A stretch of DNA of 7,345 nt from Flavobacteriaceae bacterium (GTDB lineage: Bacteria > Bacteroidota > Bacteroidia > Flavobacteriales > Flavobacteriaceae): positions 1 to 7,345 of the forward strand of contig JAENXB010000146.1 of NCBI GenBank assembly GCA_016649785.1. The letters run 5' to 3'. A model generated the notes under the pieces. It saw only the letters and a program-made list of their open reading frames with translations. It did not search any database and was not told where the DNA came from. Within the stretch, counting starts at the first letter, position 1; each line of letters starts with the position of its first letter. The translations under genes were made by a program, and so were the position numbers. This document shows, one piece after another, positions 1-6,800 of this stretch.

Positions 1-1093
1 CCAGATTTTTAAGAAATAAGTCCATCGCCATTCCCTGCGCAACACTTTGATACACGTGAGATGTGGTTGCCAGGTTCTTTCTGCCTGAACTTGCTTCAAT
101 TACATTAGGTTCACCTCCAAATAAAGAAAATTGCCCTGCTCCCGCAGTTTTATCTTGTGGTTTTTGCGCTTCGGAAGTGGCAATTTGGTTTTGGACCTGA
201 TTATTTTCCCCTGAGAACAATTTCAGAAATTGATCTTTTAACCGCCTGAATTCAAGAATTTCAAACAATTCCTGAACTTTGTCCCCATCAGGTTGGGAAA
301 GTTCATAATCTGCCGCATCAAACGTCACATTGCAATCAATTTGAATAGTCGCGAGTTTCTTGGAAAGCAGGCCTAATTCGGCATTTTCTTCAATTTTCTC
401 GCGCATCTTTCCTTTGAGCAAATGAGTATTGGCCAAAAGTTCTTCCATGCTCCCGAATTGTTTCAGGAATTTCTTCGCGGTTTTTTCGCCAACTCCCGGA
501 AGACCGGGAATATTATCGGAAGCATCTCCCATCATTCCCAAAAAGTCGATCACCTGTTCCGGACGTTCTACTTCAAATTTTGCCATGACTTCGGGAACTC
601 CCAATATCTCGATGCCATTTCCCATTCGGGCAGGCTTGTACATAAAAATATTTTCTGAAACCAACTGTGCAAAATCCTTGTCGGGCGTTACCATAAATAC
701 TTTGTAACCTTCTTTTTCGGCTTGTTTTGCGAGAGTTCCTATCACATCATCGGCTTCGCAACCCGGTAAAACCACCACCGGAATATGCATGGCTTTTAAA
801 ATATCCTGAATATATGGAATTGCTTCTTTAATAGGTTCCGGGGTGGCAAGACGGTTTGATTTGTATTCACTGTACATCTCGGTGCGGTCAAAACTGCCGT
901 CTTTGTCAAAACACACGGCCAGATGATCTGGTTTTTCCCTTCGGATAACATCAAAAAGGGAATTTGTAAATGCCATTATTGCCGAGGTGTCCATGCCTTT
1001 TGAATTGACAATGGGATTGTTGATAAAGGCGTAATACCCCCTAAAAATTAAAGCATATGCATCGAGAAGGAATAAGCGTTTTTGTTCGGCCAT
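1..1093 (-). CDS. polA: DNA polymerase I, N-terminal part (5' nuclease domain), cut by the window edge
   Basis: DNA polymerase I removes RNA primers and fills gaps during lagging-strand synthesis and excision repair. The visible 364 codons are open throughout and begin MAEQKRLFLLDAYALIFRGY. They hold the complete 5'-3' (FEN/XPG-like) nuclease domain. Its acidic metal ligands are visible: D11, D63, E113/D115/D116 (EADD), D138/D140 (TPDKD) and D190/D193 (GDASDN). A helix-hairpin-helix motif, GLPGVGEKTAKKFL, lies at about 197-210, and the family signature FEILEFRRL is at 277-285. A Q/N/A/G-rich linker (about 294-330) follows. The last residues (HVYQSVAQG...) resemble the stretch just before the 3'-5' exonuclease fold, so that domain and the polymerase domain lie beyond position 1 and cannot be assessed. 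The ATG at 1093 is the only ATG near the conserved N-terminus. No Shine-Dalgarno is obvious, as is usual in Bacteroidota. The gene is divergent from the metallophosphoesterase gene. The missing C-terminus is a window effect, not a pseudogene. Confidence 0.96.
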   Translation of the reverse strand, partial: MAEQKRLFLLDAYALIFRGYYAFINNPIVNSKGMDTSAIMAFTNSLFDVIRREKPDHLAVCFDKDGSFDRTEMYSEYKSNRLATPEPIKEAIPYIQDILKAMHIPVVVLPGCEADDVIGTLAKQAEKEGYKVFMVTPDKDFAQLVSENIFMYKPARMGNGIEILGVPEVMAKFEVERPEQVIDFLGMMGDASDNIPGLPGVGEKTAKKFLKQFGSMEELLANTHLLKGKMREKIEENAELGLLSKKLATIQIDCNVTFDAADYELSQPDGDKVQELFEILEFRRLKDQFLKLFSGENNQVQNQIATSEAQKPQDKTAGAGQFSLFGGEPNVIEASSGRKNLATTSHVYQSVAQGMAMDLFLKNL

Positions 1094-1115
1094 GGGTATG
1101 AATTTATTAGAATCT

Positions 1116-1131
1116 CAAAATTACAAAGTTA
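1116..1131 (-). promoter_or_regulatory. Tandem -7 boxes, probable polA promoter
   Basis: Read on the minus strand this is TAACTTTGTAATTTTG: two adjacent perfect matches to the Bacteroidota -7 consensus TAnnTTTG. They lie 23-38 bases upstream of the polA ATG, which gives a short leader. No good -33 TTTG is present; the nearest is TTTA at 1146-1149, 22 bases from the second box. The call therefore rests on the -7 boxes and their position. Confidence 0.45.
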
Positions 1132-1170
1132 ATATGGAAAAAGGGTAAAGCCTTTTGAAAACTGAAAACA

Positions 1171-1198
1171 TTTAATTGAATTGTAAATTCCAATTAAA
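1171..1198. repeat. AT-rich inverted repeat
   Basis: TTTAATTG (1171-1178) is matched by CAATTAAA (1191-1198). An inner AATT/AATT pairing (1179-1182 with 1186-1189) and one bulged C extend it to a stem of about 12 bp with a 3-base loop. No T-run follows on either strand, so it is not a convincing terminator. It could be a protein-binding palindrome or a chance result of high AT content. Confidence 0.4.
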
Positions 1199-1404
1199 AA
1201 TTAAAGGAACTTTCTGTGTTTTCCCTCAATTTGATTGGTTTAATAGCTGAAGCCTTTTAGGACAGGAAATGCTTTGTTTTTCGATTTATAAAAATTATTT
1301 TTTTAGAATTTATAAAAGATAATTTATCCAAAAAAACGATCAACTATTTAAGAATGAGGTTGGCATAATTTCTGAATGTTTAAAAAAATTAAATTTTAAT
1401 GGAA

Positions 1405-1412
1405 TATATTTG
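1405..1412 (+). promoter_or_regulatory. Candidate -7 box for the metallophosphoesterase gene
   Basis: TATATTTG matches the Bacteroidota -7 consensus TAnnTTTG exactly and ends 29 bases before the ATG at 1442. The -33 element is weak: only TGTTT at 1377-1381 is near the expected place. Transcription would start at about 1419, leaving a leader of about 23 bases for the 1442 start or about 77 bases for the alternative start at 1496. Confidence 0.4.
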
Positions 1413-1441
1413 CGTCCACAGTCGTTAAATTAAGTCTAAAA

Positions 1442-2725
1442 ATGAAATTTAGGCTTGTGAATAAAAGTATATTCGCCAAAAAATCGGGAATAATAATGCG
1501 CTGGACACTGTTTATTGTTTTTTACATACTTATTGATATTTATGCCTTTCAGGCTATAAAAACGCTTACCAATAGTAACTGGATCTATTTTGGTTACCTT
1601 ATTTTGTCTTTGCTGGTCCTTGGTAATTTTATATTTCAATGGTCTCAACCCAGTCCGGAAAGACAATTCACCGGGGGAAGGGGATATTCTATGGGTTTGG
1701 TGCTCTCTTTTATGATAGGTAAACTTATATTGACCTTATTTATGTTTGGGGAAGATATCTCACGTTTCCTAATTGCGGGATATCAAAATCTGGTTCCGCC
1801 TTCAGGATCTTCTTTCAGTCTTTCCTCAAGAAGATTGTTTTTGAGCCAGATAGCTCTTGGAATTGCAGCAATCCCTTTTGCTTCTTTGCTTTACGGGATG
1901 TATCAGGGGAAATACAATTATAAGGTGTTAAAATACAGCCTTTATTTTGAAGATCTGCCGGATGCTTTTGACGGGTACCGGATAACTCAAATAAGCGATA
2001 TTCACAGTGGCAGTTTTGACAACAAGAAAAAAATTGAATATGCCGTGGGACTTATTAATGAACAGGAAAGCGATACTATTTTGTTTACCGGAGATTTGGT
2101 CAATAACCTTGCTGTAGAAATGGATCCCTGGATTTCCGTATTTTCTAAAATTAAAGCTAAAGACGGGGTTTTTTCAATTTTGGGGAATCACGATTATGGC
2201 GATTATGTCACATGGGAAAGTGATAAAGCCAAATTGGACAATGTTCAGGCAGTAAAAAATGTCCATTCAAAAATGGGCTGGGATCTGCTGTTGAATGAAC
2301 ACCGGTTTATCCAAAAAAGCGGAGAGCGAATTGCACTTGTGGGAGTGGAGAATTGGGGTTCCGGCGGTTTTAAGAAATTAGGAGATCTGGATCTCGCGGG
2401 GAAAGGCCTTTCTCCCGAAGAATTTAAAATATTATTGAGCCATGATCCTTCTTACTGGCAGGAAAAAATAAAGTCTGATCCAAATAATTATCAGCTCACC
2501 TTAAGTGGTCATACTCACGGCATGCAGTTTGGAATCGAGATCCCAGGCTGGTTCAAGTGGAGTCCGATACAATACCGTTATGAGAATTGGGCGGGAATTT
2601 ACGAGGAATTTGGAAGATATATCAATGTAAACCGCGGATTTGGGTATTTGGCTTATCCGGGGCGTGTGGGGATCTGGCCGGAAATAAGTGTAATTGAATT
2701 GAGAAAAGGCATAAAACCCGCTTAA
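1442..2725 (+). CDS. Membrane-anchored YkuE-like metallophosphoesterase
   Basis: This is a calcineurin-like dimetal phosphoesterase; the substrate is unknown. The C-terminal half (about 180-420) carries the full metal-site set: D186/H188 (SDIHSG), D218 (FTGDLV), N249/H250 (GNHD), H334 (LLSHDP) and H357/H359 (GHTHG). All expected ligands are present, so it is probably active. The N-terminal 150 residues contain hydrophobic segments at about 20-41, 49-66, 83-103 and 133-152. Just before the last is a twin-arginine-like S129-R-R-L-F-L motif, which resembles the Tat signal of Bacillus subtilis YkuE. Which side of the membrane the catalytic domain faces is not settled. The 1442 ATG gives a lysine-rich N-terminal extension; M19 at 1496 (MRWTLFIVFYIL), directly before the first hydrophobic segment, is a credible alternative start. 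The thioredoxin-like gene follows 74 bases downstream on the same strand, apparently with its own promoter-like box. Confidence 0.9.
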   Translation: MKFRLVNKSIFAKKSGIIMRWTLFIVFYILIDIYAFQAIKTLTNSNWIYFGYLILSLLVLGNFIFQWSQPSPERQFTGGRGYSMGLVLSFMIGKLILTLFMFGEDISRFLIAGYQNLVPPSGSSFSLSSRRLFLSQIALGIAAIPFASLLYGMYQGKYNYKVLKYSLYFEDLPDAFDGYRITQISDIHSGSFDNKKKIEYAVGLINEQESDTILFTGDLVNNLAVEMDPWISVFSKIKAKDGVFSILGNHDYGDYVTWESDKAKLDNVQAVKNVHSKMGWDLLLNEHRFIQKSGERIALVGVENWGSGGFKKLGDLDLAGKGLSPEEFKILLSHDPSYWQEKIKSDPNNYQLTLSGHTHGMQFGIEIPGWFKWSPIQYRYENWAGIYEEFGRYINVNRGFGYLAYPGRVGIWPEISVIELRKGIKPA

Positions 2726-2739
2726 TTCAAAGAATTCAC

Positions 2740-2747
2740 TATATTTG
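2740..2747 (+). promoter_or_regulatory. Candidate -7 box for the thioredoxin-like gene
   Basis: TATATTTG is identical to the box before the metallophosphoesterase gene and matches TAnnTTTG. It begins 14 bases after that gene's stop codon and ends 52 bases before the ATG at 2800. No TTTG lies at the right spacing upstream, so the assignment is tentative. If real, the gene can be transcribed separately from the metallophosphoesterase. Confidence 0.35.
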
Positions 2748-2799
2748 ATTTATTTAGAAAATTGGTATTGATATCTAATTAAAATTTAGCCTTTAGCTT

Positions 2800-3096
2800 A
2801 TGTCAAAATTTGGGGAATTAATAGATTTAAACATTCCGGTGTTATTAGATTTTTATACCGAGTGGAATGAGGCTTCAACTTTAATGCATCCTGTTCTTAG
2901 GGATGTTGCCGCTGCCCTTGGCGATAAGGCGAAAATCATTAAAATTGATGTCGATAAAAACACGCAATTGGCCGAAGCCCTTCGTGTAAAAGGCTTGCCA
3001 ACGCTGATGATCTATAAAGAAGGCGAGATGAAATGGAGGCAAAGTGGGGAACAGGATGCCAATACCCTTATAGGGCTTATCAAAGAATACGTTTAG
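2800..3096 (+). CDS. Thioredoxin-fold protein without active-site cysteines
   Basis: This 98-residue single-domain protein is close to the usual thioredoxin length (about 105). The fold is recognisable from DFYTEW (17-22, aligning with DFWAEW of Escherichia coli TrxA), P31, IIKIDVDKN (46-54) and the cis-proline loop GLPTLMIYKEGE with P67. The buried D17 and K48 correspond to TrxA D26 and K57. The CGPC active site is replaced by N23-E24-A25-S26, and the whole protein contains no cysteine. It therefore cannot do thiol-disulfide exchange by the normal mechanism. A role as a binding or scaffolding protein is possible but is inference. There is no signal peptide, so it should be cytoplasmic. The gene lies downstream of the metallophosphoesterase and its stop codon overlaps that of the convergent deacetylase gene. 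The fold assignment is firm; the function is unknown. Confidence 0.88.
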   Translation: MSKFGELIDLNIPVLLDFYTEWNEASTLMHPVLRDVAAALGDKAKIIKIDVDKNTQLAEALRVKGLPTLMIYKEGEMKWRQSGEQDANTLIGLIKEYV

Positions 3097-3788
3097 ATCG
3101 CCTTAAATTCAAATCCTTTTTGATGGAAATATTCCAGGACCTTTGGTAAAACTTCCTTAAGATTTGCTGAAGCTTTTATACTGTCGTGAAATACCACAAT
3201 ACTTCCCGGTTTTGAATTTTTTATCACGTTGTTTAAGCAATTTTCAGGCGAAATATTCAAGTCAAAATCTCCGCTGATCACTTCCCACATTACGATCTTA
3301 AATCCTTGCCCTTGCAGGATCTTAATTTGCTTAGGTGTGATCTTACCGTATGGAGGCCTGAAAAGTTTGATATTTTTCTCTTTTTTCTCTTCTCTCTCCT
3401 CTATATTCTCTGTTCTATTATCTTGATTCCTGTTTCTTGTTTCCTGCTTCTCAGAAATGATTTCTTCCGCTTTTTCCACATTTTCAATATAAGTGGAAAT
3501 CGGGGTTTTCCATCCGTTTAAATGATTGAAACTATGGTTGCCAATATTGTGACCTTCAGCCAGGATCTGATCAAAAACTTCAGGATGTTTTACGATGTTT
3601 TCCCCAATGCAAAAAAATGTTGCTTTGGCGTGATATTCTTTTAAAAGCGCTAATACCCACGGCGTAATTTCCGGAATTGGACCATCATCAAAAGTGAGAT
3701 AGAGCGTATTCCCGGTTTTGGGTAAATTCCACAATAGGGTAGGACAAAGAAATTTTCCCAGAGTCGATATTTTTTTCAAATACGCCAT
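3093..3788 (-). CDS. Polysaccharide deacetylase (NodB domain, carbohydrate esterase 4-like)
   Basis: Enzymes of this family remove N- or O-acetyl groups from glycans such as peptidoglycan, chitin oligomers or exopolysaccharide. The 231-residue protein shows the five NodB motifs: TFDDGP (32-37, catalytic-base D34 and metal ligand D35), HSFNH (85-89, metal ligands H85 and H89), RPPYG (144-148), VMWEVISGDFD (166-176) and VVFHDS (198-203, H201). The enzyme is probably active. The catalytic domain starts almost at the N-terminus and no clear signal peptide or anchor is present, so its location is uncertain. Residues 112-139 form a very charged E/K/R/N/Q insertion between motifs 2 and 3. It is encoded by repetitive purine-rich DNA and looks like an expansion of a surface loop. 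The start lies 18 bp after the stop of the DUF2723 gene, which suggests co-transcription and a shared glycan-related role. The substrate cannot be told. Confidence 0.92.
   Translation of the reverse strand: MAYLKKISTLGKFLCPTLLWNLPKTGNTLYLTFDDGPIPEITPWVLALLKEYHAKATFFCIGENIVKHPEVFDQILAEGHNIGNHSFNHLNGWKTPISTYIENVEKAEEIISEKQETRNRNQDNRTENIEEREEKKEKNIKLFRPPYGKITPKQIKILQGQGFKIVMWEVISGDFDLNISPENCLNNVIKNSKPGSIVVFHDSIKASANLKEVLPKVLEYFHQKGFEFKAI
3373..3402. repeat. 30-base uninterrupted purine/pyrimidine tract in the deacetylase gene
   Basis: The plus strand is all C and T over these 30 bases, so the coding (minus) strand is all A and G. It encodes EEREEKKEK (residues 130-138) of the charged insertion. 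Such tracts can slip or adopt unusual structures. Here it keeps the reading frame. Confidence 0.75.
3420..3454. repeat. Imperfect 7-bp tandem repeat in the deacetylase gene
   Basis: Reading the plus strand in steps of seven gives ATCTTGA, TTCCTGT, TTCTTGT, TTCCTGC and TTCTCAG: four clear units and a degraded fifth. On the coding strand the unit is close to ACAAGAA/ACAGGAA. Because seven is not a multiple of three, each copy is read in a different frame and the protein (SEKQETRNRNQD) shows no matching repeat. Confidence 0.65.
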
Positions 3789-3806
3789 TTCACTTCAAAA
3801 AGCTCA

Positions 3807-6800
3807 TTATTCTTCGATGCTGTCAAGTGAATCTAACTTTTGTGAGCTCTTAAATTCATTATTTAAGGCTGTATCGGAAGGTAACAGAGGCTGTTCTTCA
3901 GGTACTTCTTCATTATCATCGTAAAAACCAGGGAAAAGTTTTAAATAGGTATTGAATTCTTCGGCTTTTTCCCTTGCAAATTCCTGTTCTCCGTGAACAA
4001 ACAATAAATCTACCAGGGCTCTGTACCGCTCCATATCGGTTATTATTTCATCGGCGTATTTAAATTGCCTGTCTATATCCCAACCGCCATAATAAGTAAG
4101 GTTTTCCTGGTATTTAGCAGCGACATCCACCCATAATTGTTTGGCTTTTTCGGGTTCACCCACTTCGAAATAACCGCTGATATAAGGTTCTAAAAGGGTG
4201 TAATATCCGTAAAAATCAACCGGCATATTTTCCATCGCCAAATCCAGAATTTCTTTTGCTTTTTCGGTCTTGCCCTCATTTAAAAGGTTTTCTAACAGAC
4301 GTGCCAGATTGCTTCGGTAGGTAATGGAGTTTTTTCGGGTTTCCGGATCGTGGTAAATATTTGGACTTCCCATATTTCCCCAGTACCAGTTTTTTGCGAT
4401 GTTATACATCTTCTCTGTATCTATCCGGCCCATATCATAAGGGTTTCTGGGATTTACAGGGGTTTGAATTGGAACTAATTTATATGCTACCCCATCTAAC
4501 TGTAGGTAATCTTTCATCCATAAATAATCATCGTTCCCAAAACTGCCTCCGGTAAAGTAAATTGGGCGTTTCCAATCGTTATTTGCAATAATATCAAGCA
4601 TTAAAAGCCTGTTCTTATAAATTACATTTCCTTCCAGTTTGATAACGATATTATCCACGATCAGATCTGAATCCTCGGGCTTCACAATTCCGTATTTCAG
4701 AACATTTTCTTTTTCCACAGGGATACGGATGGATTTAGTGGGGAAAGTGCTAACAGATTGCCCACTTTGAAGTTGACCTTTGGTGCGGGGATTGTCACTC
4801 GCAATCCAGTTCATCCAATTTTTAATGGACATGGTATCCTGCGTAACCGATTGGTGCATTACAAAATCGTTGGCGCCCGGGCGGTATTGATTGTGTTTCA
4901 GTTGGGACGGAATGGGATCGCTCTCCCAGGCTTTTCGCTTCATTTGGTCAATATACCAATCGGTGGCGAAAAGGCTGGTGTTCACAATGCGCACATCGGT
5001 CCTGTAGCGTTCAATTTGTTGGGCGTACCAAAGAGCGAAGGTGTCGTTATCCCCAATGGTAAACAAAATGGCATTTTCATCTACAGAATCCAGGTACATT
5101 TTTGCCATGGCAAGGGCGGTATACTTATCAGATCTATCATGGTCATCCCAATTTTGGGAGGCCAAAACCGTGGGAACTGCCAGAAGGGAAACGGCAATTG
5201 CTATAGGAGCTGCAAATTTTGGGTTTAAATGGTCTTTTATAAGGTCAAATAAAGCATAAACCCCAAAGCCGATCCAAATTGCGAACACGTAAAAGGAACC
5301 TACCAACGCGTAGTCACGTTCCCTTGGTTCAAATGGCCGTTCATTGAGGTAAATTTTTAGAGCAATTCCCATGAAAAGGAAAAACACCATTAAAACCCAA
5401 AAGGTTTTCTTATCCCGTTTATAGTGAAAAACAAGCCCTATCAAACCTAAAATTAGGGGAAGAAAATAGTAGGTATTTCGCGCTTTATTATTTTTTACAT
5501 CAGTGGGTAAATTGTCCTGGGATCCAAGTCGAAATTCATCTATAAAATTGATTCCGCTCAACCAATTTCCATTGAGGTCGATATATTGACCTTGCACATC
5601 ATTTTGCCTTCCCACGAAATTCCACATAAAATAACGCCAATACATATAACCCATTTGATACTCAAACAGGTATCCCATATTGGAGCTGAATGAAGGTTTT
5701 TCAACATCGAGATATTGACCAAATTGGCTAAGAAAACTGTGATAAGCCTCGTAATCCGATCTGCCCAGAGCATAGTTTTTTCTGAATTCGGCTATGGCGG
5801 TAAGTAATTGTTCCTGATCCTGGTATTCAGGCTTCACCTTAAAGTCAAGTGGCCCGGTAAATTCCATATAGTTGGCAGCATGCTGAGTACTCCACATTCT
5901 TGGCAGGAAAGCTTTGTGCTTATCGTCCAGATTTTGTCTTGCGTTCTTGTAATCGTTTACAATGATATATTTTCCCGAAGCTTCATCCCTTTCATAGATA
6001 GGCTGATCGTCCAGGTAAGGATTATCCGGATCCAGACCACTGTACATTTCTGTAAATTGAGGCCCATAGAATAAATGCGTTTCACCATATTGGTCACGAT
6101 TGTAGTAGGCCAATAAAGCCCGGGCATTGTCCGGATTGTTCTCGTTAATTACCGTGTTTGCATTGGCCCGGATAGGGAGCATAGTCCAGCTGGAAAAACC
6201 TATCAGTATAAAGAGAATACATAAAAACAAGGTATTAAGCTGATAAAACTGTTTCTTCTTTGTGTATTGTATTCCGAAGTAAAATGCGGCGATGATCACC
6301 AATAAGGCGATTATTGTTCCTGAATTGAAAGGAAGCCCAATAATATTTGTAAAAAACACTTCTGAAGAGGCAAAAAATGTAAGGCTATAGGGTAATAATA
6401 GCTTAAAGATAAACATCAAAACAGCTACGACCGCTATGTTGGCAATAATAAAATTTTTGACGGTGACCTTGGAGTAATTTTTAAAAAAATATAAAAATCC
6501 AATGGCCGGAATTGTCAAAAGTCCCATAAAATGGACTCCAAATGATAATCCTACCACAAATGAAATAAGGATTACCCAACGGTTTCCGCGAGGTTTAAAC
6601 ATATCACGCTCCCACAAAAGCCCTAAATAGAACAAAACAGCCATAAAGAGAGTCGCCATTGCGTAAACTTCAGCTTCTACGGCATTAAACCAAAAACTAT
6701 CTGTAAAGCTAAATGCAAGGGAACCTACCAAAGCACTACCCAATACTGCGATTTTATTGCTTTTAGAAAGGGTTTTCTTAGGCCCCGTGATTTTAAGGAT

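Larger units (their letters stand above)
1094..1441. other. AT-rich divergent intergenic spacer
   Basis: This 348-bp stretch separates polA (minus) from the metallophosphoesterase gene (plus). I see no credible coding region or RNA gene in it. It contains the candidate polA promoter boxes near its left end, an AT-rich inverted repeat at 1171-1198, a short direct repeat ATTTATAAAA at 1284-1293 and 1308-1317, and a candidate -7 box for the plus-strand gene at 1405-1412. Much of the middle (about 1280-1400) is A/T runs without clear structure. Confidence 0.7.

Noticed and set aside
422..707. Two short plus-strand open frames
   Set aside because: Both are antisense to the polA 5' nuclease domain, where the minus strand encodes the conserved acidic and helix-hairpin-helix motifs.
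1..1093. polA as a truncated pseudogene
   Set aside because: The frame is open to the window edge and all nuclease residues are intact; the truncation is due to the window boundary.
2866..2877. Sequencing error as the cause of the missing CxxC in the thioredoxin-like protein
   Set aside because: The frame is intact on both sides and the two cysteine codons are replaced by AAT and TCA, i.e. more than one base change is needed overall; no single indel would explain it.
3420..3454. Possible CRISPR-like array
   Set aside because: Units are 7 bp and contiguous without spacers, and they lie inside a coding region.
3229..3521. Two plus-strand open frames rich in Phe, Leu and Ser
   Set aside because: They are produced by the pyrimidine-rich strand opposite the deacetylase insertion and have no independent support.
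4758..5228. A 156-codon open frame on the plus strand
   Set aside because: It lies wholly antisense to the DUF2723 gene, whose translation is clearly family-like; the plus-strand translation has no recognisable domain.
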